Shown here: positions 22,001-26,300 of the stretch, one piece after another
How positions within the stretch are numbered: position 1 is the first letter of the stretch
Layout of the letters: each line of letters begins with the position of its first letter
Source of the DNA: a virus
Length of the DNA stretch: 26,467 nucleotides
Strand: one strand, 5' to 3'
Virus record (IMG/VR): IMGVR_UViG_3300029448_000168
Coordinates: 8,583 to 35,049 of that record
Notes under the pieces: model-generated
Told to the model about the DNA's origin: nothing
The model's input: the letters and a program-made list of their open reading frames with translations, nothing else
Database searches by the model: none
Made by a program: the position numbers and the translations under genes

Positions 22001-22736
22001 TTAGACTATTAACAATTCTATATTGGGCATTTGAAGGTGAAATTAAAAAATCTCTGGGTTTTACTATTTCTACATCTTCATTATAAATTGCCCTAAACAA
22101 AATTTCAAAGGAATAATCAGTTCCTTTACTTCTATAAAAATCTTTTGCTTGTTTTATAAAGACATTTTGATTGAGATTTGTAGATAAACTTCTTTCCTCT
22201 AGTCCTGGTAGAAATTGACGTTTTGTTTTTACTAAAAACTCTTTTAAAAATAAACAACTTAAGTTTGTTATTTCAGATTGATCAGCATGTTCAGATGAGT
22301 CTGTTTCATCAAAGACAACTTCCTCTTTGTTTAATTCACTTCTATATGAAGTTATACCTACAAAACCTCTGATACATCCAGTAAAAGAAAATTCGGTTTT
22401 TCCGGTATATGTTATTACTTCATTATCAATTTTCAGTAGTCCATATGACTCTGGAAACTCATTAGTTCCTGTTGGAGACTCTGCAGGATCTAAATGTATT
22501 ACAGTATCATTAATACCTATATCACCAGAAAGAATTGCAGATTCGGATAAATTTGTAGTATTATCTAATTTAATATATCTATCAATATTTTCAATTAAAT
22601 CAATTGGACCACCTTGATACTCTTGACCAATATAATATTGCTTTAAAAGTTCAGAAATTAACGGGAAATCCTCCCTCACATATGTGGGAAGTTGATTAGA
22701 TATGATAGTACTAAACTGAACTCTGGTTTCTGACAT
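10011..22736 (-). CDS. Giant modular baseplate protein in the gp7 slot, YHYH domain, 4241 aa
   Basis: A single uninterrupted frame fills almost half the window. The N-terminal 250 residues (QFSTIISNQLPTYVREDFP, an IDNEVITYTG...CIRGFVG module near 99-129, and FIKQAKDFYRSKGTDYSFEI near 190-212) look like a conserved wedge-type head. A YHYH-type domain lies at about 1262-1376. The rest is mostly short beta modules: HG..(S/T)G(D/E)...Y...YYV..VD repeats, GxGY repeats, a Cys-bearing tandem set near 3449-3630, an IDNE module at 3133-3189, and 'IFVNNILQVP..GYTF' type modules near 3264-3319 and 3733-3818. VGIGTT-like loops recur throughout. It lies between gp6 and gp8, where T4 has gp7 (1032 residues), so it probably supplies the gp7 role plus a long outer extension. 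I cannot show homology to T4 gp7. The ATG has no Shine-Dalgarno sequence. Confidence 0.85.
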   Translation of the reverse strand: MSETRVQFSTIISNQLPTYVREDFPLISELLKQYYIGQEYQGGPIDLIENIDRYIKLDNTTNLSESAILSGDIGINDTVIHLDPAESPTGTNEFPESYGLLKIDNEVITYTGKTEFSFTGCIRGFVGITSYRSELNKEEVVFDETDSSEHADQSEITNLSCLFLKEFLVKTKRQFLPGLEERSLSTNLNQNVFIKQAKDFYRSKGTDYSFEILFRAIYNEDVEIVKPRDFLISPSNAQYRIVNSLIVEPIVGDPENLKNATLYQDEYKFGSDINKAYAPITSIEKIEVGYGKTFYKLSIDGGYDRDINVEGALYGKFVVEPSTRIIGKVSSGSTSLDVDSTVGFGSTGELYFRYSDDSIGVSSYSSKSLTQFYGVTEINSEIADATVVGINTFAYGRSKLDQDEFIQVRINSVLGEFNLPDNTKGLLPGGKINVTNLGISEKNYKASKWFYNVSPIYKIKTLELIDSSNNTYKVTLNVPNRFKSGDKAEIALNGIRQETRIISISGEKTFSIRGQGVLDTNAVYTIQRKIQKVSSTTYPLAEIYSTDVDNVYKNNSEEYLISSPSIPHYDSQPLTASNRILKFSGTFLGDEFEISPGTEHGFYTGDAIYYAASSEDKTSVIDEFGTTVTETVRNTELFPDGLYFLKRVSGSTVKFAKSRTDLFNLNFISLDNSTTVNNSTIVPFEFDGKTLGSQKLLRKISKPVNNGILTKTEPGLTGIFVNGVELLNYKGKDIIKYGKIETIDVLSTGTNIDVINIPNLIISDAVGTGATGYAAVSGSLQEVRIVDPGFDYTNTPTIKIEGGNGSGAIAQASMKLIDHEVEFFADLVSNNVIIGTGSSQSRIGFSTYHKFRNAEQILYKTKSQQGIVGIVTDSAYYVSVIDDVTIRLHKNEGDAISGLGTVFLTDYGIGKQSLKTVNKKSIVSAINVINGGSNYENKKRTSGISGISTESNLVTIANHDYKSGEKVKYTCTGNPISGLSVDTEYYVNVVDKDSFNLSQIGVSSDRELFNRTKQYINMTSVGSGTHIFNYPEIKITLSGNVGISSIGTETFKGSFQPIVRGSVTSIHLENNGVGYGSSEILNLDRQPTIELESGSDCQLSPIVVNGKIVEVIIQKSGSRYLSAPNLIVVGDGVGAVLVPVLENGSVTDVKIVESGFGYANDLGVTVINVISTESTEELPKFKANIQNWKVNLFEKYYPHFSEDDGIIISGLKSNDFGLQYSHLYTPRKLREFTYASDQEGNILYGESDLRRVNGIEVKSTKHSPILGFAYDGNPIYGPYGYSKINGGVISQMRSGYSIDLKNNRPPTSIFPEGFFIEDYTHKEVSSDDVLDENNGRFCITPEFPKGTYAYFVTVNDKFAESAGIFEKNFKPVFPYVIGHNYKSIPNTFNFNPESNYNSFSITSDWSRNTQPLNVIEDNLEYPYFYVPNKLNQTATINATSVGSVDSVGIVTGGSGYRINETLVFNNNGTQGQGVSAKITRIKGRSVNNISVASSIIENIEIYPGQSKGEYLIFSDSPHNFENLDTISISGLSTTTSGIKGSYNVGIKANRLSVVGVGSTGVAIGNTNVTGIVTYFRVSGDLNYPNIRENDTLTVGTEKVKVLNVDFLNSRIRVLRAVDNTVGSTHTIGKFIYEVPRKLKINSEFKTNYSYSLNKQIYFDPTETVGLGTTAGVGIGTTISFSNPGAAITSVFIQTKALYLPGHNLKTGDQVTYSTGIGTIKGSGIIVQDETNVGVGTTLADGSSLFVAKINDDLIGIATVRVGLGATGTFVGLENPTSSTLFFRNVGTGDTHSFKTNYNVITGDIKRNLVTVSTSGTHGLSSPHNIFVNVNPQNTGIVTLTYNDFNRRLIVNPVGFSTAGVNTETNTITINSHGFETGDKVIHTSEISSVGLSSDSFYYIVRVDNNKIQLSNTYYNSTQINPNIVGISSASLGTINPITPLVKLYKNSTVTFDLSDSSLSYTRQGTTYPAFKFNLYVDKNFTKEWEKSEKSETFDLSRLGVVGTSNAKAELFVNENTPTELYYNLTPLYEGNLPIEKAQIYTDNEIISGNTLLSGESLYNGKHTITVGTTTTFTYTMGSTPEKLSYATPSLVSYETDCTHTYGPIAKIEFTNNGTNYYSLPGITTVNTASGNGAILEAKSSKIGSLKKVTLDNIGFNLPSDPTLNPRVLLPQSIKIDSLASFNSVGITSFGRGFSIPPKLVVLDGKTKKEVNDVDLKVTIGKSEVQILKNTNGMSNVEPTIIPTQSSAGVGIGSIVFNSSTETATASLAVGFSTVNAFPFAVGDRVLVEGVSVGVGSTGKGYNSSGYDYKLFDVTGITENLGGIGSVTYSMSGLFDNGEFPGTFNVVNSSGKILASKHFPIFESTLKTKNFINGEIVTSDSAVGIVQNWDSKITTLTVSSDDNFIVNEIIKGSDSNVQGIASSITSFDSFIELKATSKNIQGWQEDFGKLNFELQKLQDNFYYQNFSYSLKSRVAYDDWNDVVSSQNHTLGYRKFSDYQLETSNENSMSVGISTFTTNVNIVNNIDGFASLNCVYGFDLATENNRNQKSKIVSDEIIFSNRILTDYFESVGNRVLSIDDVSDQFNSNPRANAFSIVDSFNLDDVRCQKYITYVRDKRYNAQRQLMIVDLLHDGSRGYLNQYGRVETHYDQGSFDFAISGSDAQFQFHPTRSSVNDYDLSVFSYNLSNNFLGIGSTSIGGVVTIETNSSPVTSGVTTTIVSMGNTHTSVKVLVNINPDLTKNEEFEAVELNIVHDGTNIEMMEYGRLTTNIQSYSESGLGTYHAYFSGSSLNVDFIPTSVGIATTGVINTIQVGLSKDTITGIGTIDLTRSRLESRTTSISASGTPGINTVAEYPNNYDSAYFIAQVTDTTNTSTQLSEIIVVDDYVTSTESYQTYDTEYGVIETASGLGTFGSRVSAAGTVSLVFTPNSSIDTVVNVYMNALTVDEDSTKPDKIDFINGSINSELGSYQGTDSDIKRGFELYHKNLPIFERSFEGNNSNVVDISSNGIKIPNHFYVSGEKLKYIHVGTATSAVGIATTSFVGAANTTFLPGENLFVVKVDDNTIKIASSAENALKSIPQIVELESVGIGTSHRFISTNQNAKVLVALDNVIQSPIVSTAITTTLANQILTVDNLLTFSGITSFFGSDLIQINDEIMKIEGVGIGSTNTIRVRREWMGTRIGTAVTGDLVTKISGHYNIVDNKLNFVEAPFGNTPIGSTTNPPDERDWTGITTSSSFQGRSFMRSGIVNSANESYHKNYIFDNISSQFNATKINFNLKQNGSNVPGISTENAIILVNDVFQSPGLGDQYSLSEQSGITSITFQGTDTTPLGPDVGISSFPKGGIIISVGSDAGLGYQPLISAGGTAVVSAAGTISSIGIGNSGSGYRVGVQTVNVAIRTSSVSESNIVSIGTAVISNGNITSVAISTGRVFYAPRDISNVLYNNLSGLTTVTTSTNHGLSYDDEVTLSGIAFTCNYSGSGPVNISNVGYSSITGIMTVTTSSPHNLSTSGQKSDVLLTGIGMTCGLDNGGSTHVYPRTTDPAYCGTPVLTVNSATEFEVNVGTSTVATYYQSGGVAQPALIAPRNVNNSASGTDPAAGETNVLRIIDNTSFEVNTGISTREHFYARCGKVNKPLDVIFDDPLSYSNIPLEYSSTSGFGTHATANIVVGQGSSVIAFELQNTGYGYGNGEILTVAIGGTTGIPTTSSYSGNEFKLTIDKVHDDSFSGWSIGTLQVLDKVDDFIDGVRKDFPLTLGGSIVSIVAAKGSKIDVEDVLLIFVNNILQVPNEGYTFEGGSSINFTEPLKIGDTVNIIFYKGSGDSDVIFRNIIETVKKGDTLQIKSDRSIGQASYLTEEERIVEFVKSTNTVDTNSYEGPGNTTDITLERPIDWCKQTEDVFINQIGVGKDRELYEPIINPSAYLIKSVGVGSTAIYVDNLRPIFDSRNENDTDLTFQNKIKFVRQEDKSGAAATAVVSGFGTISSVVISDGGVGYTTAIVSFGSTVGVGTTTRASGNVSISAGGIVTGVDITSPGIGYTHTNPPTVLISPPTYSEEEVSVGSYIGDNGIIVGFGTTNVGVGTTSLIFDVHIPFDSFLRDTSIAGTAVTISSLDANDLFVVRNSNIGAGTTSIITFDPSGNTVGVGTSFADNVYAVRTAVSISTSVQGVTTHVRRVTVDVDQHITSGITTSDFFGNYSWGRIDITAREESNSYNSYTLGGIGVSEGTGISTSTLITRSNFLKFKNYIV
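10600..20390 (-). repeat. Dispersed GxGY beta repeats in the giant protein
   Basis: A second repeat type has the core 'V-x-I-x-x-x-G-x-G-Y' followed by a strand and a loop with GxGA. Copies in this protein include DPGFDYTN (about 785), NNGVGYGS (1069), ESGFGYAN (1155), TGGSGYRI (1447), TNNGTNYYS (2104), NSGSGYRV (3378), NTGYGYGN (3674), DGGVGYTT (3982) and SPGIGYTH (4022). Several come in pairs 35-45 residues apart. The same unit occurs in gp8 and in the DUF4815 protein. The range given spans the copies in this gene only. Confidence 0.75.
12200..20960 (-). repeat. Dispersed protein-level repeats, 'HG..TGD' module, at least 8 copies
   Basis: Within the 4241-residue protein a module recurs with the pattern H-G/D/N-F/L/Y-x-S/T-G-D/E-x-V/L-x-Y, then about 10-20 residues, then YYV-x-x-VD-x-x-x-F/I-x-L. 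Copies start near residues 596 (EHGFYTGDAIYY), 841 (YHKFRNAEQILY), 953 (NHDYKSGEKVKY), 1697 (GHNLKTGDQVTY), 1868 (SHGFETGDKVIH), 3008 (NHFYVSGEKLKY), 3449 (NHGLSYDDEVTL) and about 3500 (PHNLSTSGQ). They are diverged, so this is protein repetition, not DNA repeats. Similar modules are common in phage tail and fibre proteins. Confidence 0.75.
18594..18953 (-). other. YHYH-type domain inside the giant baseplate protein
   Basis: Residues 1262 to about 1380 carry the YHYH-domain hallmarks in order: HSPILGFAYDGNPIYGPYGY, a later LDENNGRFCITPEFPKGTY and a closing FPYVIGHNY. In bacterial members the name-giving motif reads YHYH after the G-T; here it reads YAYF, so the two histidines are lost. The fold is probably kept while any metal-related role of those residues would be gone. 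Domain identity is judged from the motif order only. Confidence 0.7.
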
Positions 22737-22777
22737 TGTATGAATTTATCGTCTTTGTATTGGTATTATGATTATGA

Positions 22778-24841
22778 TTAATATGAAGATGAACCACCTG
22801 ATGATGCTCCACCAGTAGAAACAGATGTTGTAGATGTAGTTCCACCTACAGTTCCTACTGTCTGTGTAGTGACCCTAGATCCTCCAGATACCGTTACTAT
22901 ATTAGTTTCTGGTCCTCCAGAACGTACTAAATTGCCATTTGCATAACTTGAAGAAACAATGTAAGTAGAAGCAGATGGATCTAGTCCAGATGTAACATCA
23001 TCCACAACAGGTTCAAATAAACTGCTACTAGTATCTAGTTGCAAATAAAGGTCCTGTAATCCGATAACATCATTTGAATGCGGTGTTGCTGATAATTCTA
23101 GAATTGGTTGACCATCTTTTGTTTTTGCACCTGTCATATTAACTGGATTTAATGTAATAGTTCCGGTTTCATAATTGATAAATCCAACATCTCTCTTGAC
23201 TATAGTGGGTGATTGAGATCCTGCAGTTGGTAAAGTAAAGAAGAATAAAAGTCCAGTTCTTCTATTAGTATCTGGAATATCTGATACGTATACAGTTTCT
23301 TGTATACCTGCAACAGTAAATCCGCTTGACTTTATATTATACCCATTCATAGATTTAATATGGAATTGATTACCGAATCCAATTTGATATTCGACAAAAG
23401 TATTTAAGGTTAATCTCAAATCTCTTCTGATTGCAATTGTAGTAATATTAGAAGTCACTGAATTGTGACTATCATCAATTAATTTAAGTAATTTACTATA
23501 TTTTAATCTTGCTCCGTACTTATTTAATTCAGTTGATTCTGAATACTTAGTTACATTAGTTTGAACAGCACTAGATACGAAAGTTGCCGAAGGTGCTAAA
23601 TTTGTATTATAGTAAACTTTACTGGTTACTTCCAAATACAAATACTTAAGGTCAAGTAATTCTGGTACAATTCCAGCAACTGAATATTTTTTTAATTTTT
23701 TCTTGATATTTTCTTTAATAAGATTTGGAATAAAATCTCCAAATCTTGGTTTAATACTAATAAAAACTTTTCCATATTGTGGAGGAACAAGTTCTTCACC
23801 ACCAAAAACTGAAATAGATTCAGTTTCAGGATAAATTTGTGTTGGAATCAATGATTCGTAATCATTTGCAGTCAATGCTCTATATTGAGATGCATAAACT
23901 CTTGGTGCAAATTTCTTAATTGACTCTACACCTTCAATTTCTTCTCCACCTCTAGCACTTAATCCAGTTGTTACAAGAGAGATTCCTGATGAAACAATAT
24001 ATTCCTGAGCGTTTCTTGAATAAACTAATCTTCCTGCAAATGTGAATTGTCCAACACCGTTTGCTGAATCACCATTAGATGCAATATAGTCTACGCTAAC
24101 GTAATTACTATCTTCAAGTTTTTTACCAAAAATTCCATCACCAAATAATACTTCATATCTTTCATCATCTGATTCTTGCAGATAATAAACAGTAGAGTTT
24201 GGATTTACTTCAAATAGACTATCTTGACGACTATATTTTACACTTCTTGAAGAAGATTGATTTGGTCTGACTGTTACAGACAATAATTCAGTATCTATTC
24301 CAATATTATCTAATATAAACTTTGTATTTGGATTTCTTGAACTATACGTAAAATTAGCAGTCAGTAAACTTCCCTCATAAATTGAAATATTATTAAATTC
24401 TGCTATTCCATCCCCTACAGGAACTGTTATATCTTCTAAAATTGAAAATACGAAAGTCGAATTACCAAATCCACCTGCCGAAGTTGCTATAGGACCCTTT
24501 TTAATGGTAAGAGTTGATGGTGTTGGGGTAACATTACTAGTATCAACGTAAAAACTAATTACTCCAGTTGCTGCTTTTCTTGATTTCGGTAAATATCCAA
24601 TATTTCTTGCTAAAGATACGACATTTTCTCTTAATGTCGCACTATCAATAAAAACTTCACTTGCAACCATGTTGGCATTGTATGAAGTAATATAAGTGTT
24701 ATATGCCAAAACATCAAGTATTGATGAAAGGTTAGACCCTTCAAAATCATAATCAGTAAAGTTGGAGTTTTCTTTTAGATACTCCCTAAGTGTTGTTTTA
24801 ATCTGGTTAAAATCCAGATTAGTAAAATTAGCTAATGGCAT
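22778..24841 (-). CDS. 6: Baseplate wedge subunit gp6, 687 aa
   Basis: gp6 is the wedge protein whose dimers form the continuous ring of the T4 baseplate. The length is close to T4 gp6 (660). The N-terminus (FTNLDFNQIKTTLREYLKEN, then DYDFEGSNLSSILDVLAYNT) is typical of the family. A Baseplate_J-like domain follows at about 190-430, with the landmarks YEVLFGDGIFGKKL, GGEEIEGVESIKKFAPRVYA and YGKVFISIKPRFGD. The last 40 or so residues are Ser/Thr/Gly-rich low complexity (for example GGTTSTTSVSTGGASSGG) and look disordered. AAGG lies 6 bases before the ATG, inside the end of gp25, and the intergenic gap is 3 bases, so gp25 and gp6 are co-translated. The gap to the next gene is 41 bases. Confidence 0.93.
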   Translation of the reverse strand: MPLANFTNLDFNQIKTTLREYLKENSNFTDYDFEGSNLSSILDVLAYNTYITSYNANMVASEVFIDSATLRENVVSLARNIGYLPKSRKAATGVISFYVDTSNVTPTPSTLTIKKGPIATSAGGFGNSTFVFSILEDITVPVGDGIAEFNNISIYEGSLLTANFTYSSRNPNTKFILDNIGIDTELLSVTVRPNQSSSRSVKYSRQDSLFEVNPNSTVYYLQESDDERYEVLFGDGIFGKKLEDSNYVSVDYIASNGDSANGVGQFTFAGRLVYSRNAQEYIVSSGISLVTTGLSARGGEEIEGVESIKKFAPRVYASQYRALTANDYESLIPTQIYPETESISVFGGEELVPPQYGKVFISIKPRFGDFIPNLIKENIKKKLKKYSVAGIVPELLDLKYLYLEVTSKVYYNTNLAPSATFVSSAVQTNVTKYSESTELNKYGARLKYSKLLKLIDDSHNSVTSNITTIAIRRDLRLTLNTFVEYQIGFGNQFHIKSMNGYNIKSSGFTVAGIQETVYVSDIPDTNRRTGLLFFFTLPTAGSQSPTIVKRDVGFINYETGTITLNPVNMTGAKTKDGQPILELSATPHSNDVIGLQDLYLQLDTSSSLFEPVVDDVTSGLDPSASTYIVSSSYANGNLVRSGGPETNIVTVSGGSRVTTQTVGTVGGTTSTTSVSTGGASSGGSSSY

Positions 24842-24844
24842 TTC

Positions 24845-25246
24845 TTACCTTGTTGGTTGCAAGACGAATTGTAATTCTTGTGGTGGAACATCCGCTCCAA
24901 TAATTTCATAAAATATAGTCACATTAAATTCATTTTGATCATAGTTGGGATCTATTTGAACTTTTTTCAATTTTATTCTTGGTTCATAATTTGTTAATGA
25001 TGAGGTAATCTCACCTTTTATAATATTAGCTGAAATATCGTTTATATTTTCAAAAAGTGCTTTACTAATAGAAGATCCAAAATCTTGATTAAAGATTTTT
25101 TCCCCAGGAGTTGTAAAAACAATATTTCTTATCGAACGTGCAATCGCAGATTCATTTTTTAACGCAATTATATCACTTGTCAGAGGATGTTTCTGAAAAG
25201 TCATACTCACATCTTTGAAACCTTGACTAACTCGCTCTAACGGCAC
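24845..25246 (-). CDS. 25: Baseplate wedge subunit gp25, GTG start, 133 aa
   Basis: This is a member of the GPW/gp25 family, the small wedge protein that joins the inner baseplate to gp6 and the sheath. Length matches T4 gp25 (132). Visible family features are FKDVSMTFQKHPLTSDI, IARSIRNIVFTTPGEKIFNQ (the conserved R-x-I-x-x-x-x-x-T-x-x-G-E-x-x-x-x-x-x-x-G core, continued by DFGSSI), an ALFENIND helix, LTNYEPRIKLKKVQI and a C-terminal strand. The start is GTG. No ATG is available upstream in frame, because a TAA stop lies inside the late-promoter-like site 22 bases before it, and the next ATG would remove the first 14 residues of the family core. There is no Shine-Dalgarno sequence. It is the first gene of a wedge transcription unit with gp6 and the giant protein. 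Confidence 0.93.
   Translation of the reverse strand: MPLERVSQGFKDVSMTFQKHPLTSDIIALKNESAIARSIRNIVFTTPGEKIFNQDFGSSISKALFENINDISANIIKGEITSSLTNYEPRIKLKKVQIDPNYDQNEFNVTIFYEIIGADVPPQELQFVLQPTR
24848..24851 (-). promoter_or_regulatory. Ribosome binding site (AAGG) for gp6
   Basis: AAGG on the coding strand ends 6 bases before the gp6 ATG and overlaps the last codons of gp25. It supports the chosen gp6 start and close coupling of the two wedge genes. Confidence 0.65.
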
Positions 25247-25267
25247 AAAATTACGGCAATTATAACT

Positions 25268-25275
25268 TATTTATC
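25268..25275 (-). promoter_or_regulatory. Candidate late promoter for gp25 (GATAAATA)
   Basis: GATAAATA on the coding strand ends 22 bases before the gp25 GTG and lies wholly in the 47-base gap after the 53-residue gene. It is identical to the site before gp8 and one base from the T4 late promoter TATAAATA. The predicted leader, using T4 spacing, would be about 16 bases with no ribosome binding site. Confidence 0.65.
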
Positions 25276-25293
25276 AAGGTATTTTGGGATTAT

Positions 25294-25455
25294 TTACTCG
25301 TAAAGTGGTTCTGGACTAGTCTCACTCTCAAAAAATTCATTTTCTTCGATAGAATCTTTCTTTTTAGGTGTTAAATCATCGTTTGAAATCTCACGAAGCA
25401 TTTTTTGATGCTGGTGATTTGCTAAGTTGTCTAAAAAATCGTGTTCTGTAGTCAT
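25294..25455 (-). CDS. Small acidic protein, 53 aa, function unknown
   Basis: The preferred start is the ATG that overlaps the TGA stop of the 224-residue gene (ATGA), with AGAGG 4 bases upstream; a longer reading frame beginning 16 codons earlier has no such support and would overlap more. The product, starting MTTEHDFLDNLANHQHQKML, is hydrophilic, with a histidine-rich helix first and an acidic tail (EENEFFESETSPEPLYE). It has no membrane segment, signal peptide or recognised domain. The ATGA arrangement implies that it is translated by ribosomes finishing the gene before. It ends 47 bases before gp25, in a gap that holds a late promoter. I do not recognise the family. Confidence 0.7.
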   Translation of the reverse strand: MTTEHDFLDNLANHQHQKMLREISNDDLTPKKKDSIEENEFFESETSPEPLYE

Positions 25456-26126
25456 TTTTCCTCTTTTTCTGATTGTTCGTCTCTTTCTTTTGCTGTTTTC
25501 CAAAAATATTCATCTTCACGACCCATACCAAGTCGTTCAAAACCATTTTCAACCTGATAATACTGAGTTGAAACTTTAAAATCAGGCATTTTTGGTTCAA
25601 CAGGTGTTAAACTATTGTCAAAAATACGCATTCTATTGTTTGGATACAGTGCATACTGTCCATTCTCTAATTCAATTAGATTATGGGACTTATGTTCTGC
25701 AGGATTTTCACTGGTTGCATAATCAACTACCTCAGGATCTTGATGATAATTGTCTATTGTACAGATGTATGTACCTTTCTGAGTGCCGAAGTCTCTTGTA
25801 TACAATTCATAGTCCATAGAACCAATAAATTGCTTTGTAATTGCTACAACACCATAATCCATACAGTTCCAGAACTGTAAGTTAGGAAGGTCCATATCGG
25901 GGCTAGGTGCCTCTGGAGCAGACACAAACGCACTGATAGGTAGTTTGTCATACATTGCTGCGTATTCGGGCAAATACGTCTCAAAATAAAAAGTGCGCCC
26001 AGGTATCGATTTACACGATACCCAGACGCCTTTAACGAATTCACCATGACCAGATTGATGATCAGTAAGATACTCTTTTCGTACCCATACTTCAACTGAT
26101 GGAAGATTACAAATAAGTGCTGCCAT
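25452..26126 (-). CDS. Conserved-type cyanophage protein, 224 aa, function unknown
   Basis: This is a soluble protein with many aromatic residues and no signal peptide or membrane helix. It opens with ICNLPSVEVWVRKEYLTDHQ, continues through GVWVSCKSIPGRTFYFETYL and a central NCMDYGVVAITKQFIGSMDY segment, and ends in a highly charged tail (TAKERDEQSEKEEK). The overall look, with short beta strands punctuated by W, Y and F and three cysteines, is that of a compact globular protein. I recall similar proteins before gp25 in marine T4-like phages, annotated as hypothetical; no catalytic motif is visible and I assign no function. A TAAATA site 23 bases upstream may be its late promoter; no Shine-Dalgarno sequence precedes the ATG. 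It is coupled by ATGA to the 53-residue gene. Confidence 0.85.
   Translation of the reverse strand: MAALICNLPSVEVWVRKEYLTDHQSGHGEFVKGVWVSCKSIPGRTFYFETYLPEYAAMYDKLPISAFVSAPEAPSPDMDLPNLQFWNCMDYGVVAITKQFIGSMDYELYTRDFGTQKGTYICTIDNYHQDPEVVDYATSENPAEHKSHNLIELENGQYALYPNNRMRIFDNSLTPVEPKMPDFKVSTQYYQVENGFERLGMGREDEYFWKTAKERDEQSEKEEK
25460..25464 (-). promoter_or_regulatory. Ribosome binding site (AGAGG) fixing the 53-aa start
   Basis: AGAGG on the coding strand lies 4 bases before the ATG at 25455, within the Lys/Glu-rich end of the 224-residue gene. It decides for the internal ATG against the in-frame start 48 bases upstream. Confidence 0.65.
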
Positions 26127-26148
26127 TATAAACTAATGTATCTTTACT

Positions 26149-26156
26149 TATTTAAC
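26149..26156 (-). promoter_or_regulatory. Candidate late promoter for the 224-aa gene (GTTAAATA)
   Basis: The coding strand reads GTTAAATA, continued by AGT as at the gp25 site (TAAATAAGT in both). It ends 23 bases before the ATG of the 224-residue gene. The TAA of the core is the stop codon of the 45-residue gene. The match to TATAAATA is weaker at the first two bases than for gp25 and gp8. Confidence 0.45.
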
Positions 26157-26289
26157 CCCTTCCCTGTCCACGATATCTTTTCTTTGCCTTATTACGAGAA
26201 GTCGCGGATCTAAGAGTATTCTGCGAGTTTCCTTGACGAGTTTTCTTCGGTTTTGCAGGAACATAATTCCCACCACTCATAATTGCCAT
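26152..26289 (-). CDS. Very basic 45-aa protein, function unknown
   Basis: This short gene reads MAIMSGGNYVPAKPKKTRQG, then NSQNTLRSATSRNKAKKRYR and GQGRG. It has 12 Lys/Arg and no Asp or Glu, so it is strongly positive and probably disordered. The coding case is good: an AGAGG ribosome binding site stands 6 bases before the ATG, the gene starts 10 bases after the glycosyltransferase-like stop and fits the gap before the 224-residue gene. M4 could be an alternative start but is too far from the ribosome binding site. The composition suggests binding to nucleic acid or to an acidic protein surface; this is inference. It could be a small structural or assembly factor made with the late genes. 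Confidence 0.75.
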   Translation of the reverse strand: MAIMSGGNYVPAKPKKTRQGNSQNTLRSATSRNKAKKRYRGQGRG

Positions 26290-26295
26290 AATTTA

Positions 26296-26300
26296 CCTCT
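26296..26300 (-). promoter_or_regulatory. Ribosome binding site (AGAGG) for the 45-aa gene
   Basis: AGAGG on the coding strand ends 6 bases before the ATG at 26289 and directly follows the glycosyltransferase-like coding sequence, its first A being the last base of that gene's stop codon. It supports M1 over M4 as the start. Confidence 0.7.

Noticed and set aside
22743-22750. GATAAATT before the 4241-aa gene, similar to the late promoter sites
   Set aside because: It ends only 7 bases before the ATG, against 20-23 for the other four, so the transcript would begin almost at the start codon; the last base also differs. The gene is more simply read through from gp25 and gp6.
22755-22795. Short ATGATT repeats in the gap after gp6
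   Set aside because: They are only two to three imperfect 6-base units in an AT-rich spacer, with no terminator-like stem or promoter match.
25456-25503. Longer N-terminus for the small gene after the 224-aa gene (69 aa)
   Set aside because: The extra 16 residues are a Lys/Arg-rich out-of-frame reading of the preceding gene's end; the AGAGG and ATGA arrangement favours the internal ATG.
25592-25880. Plus-strand open frames opposite the 224-aa gene
   Set aside because: Two overlapping frames compete, neither has a start signal, and the minus-strand gene has clear coupling at its end and fits the late operon.
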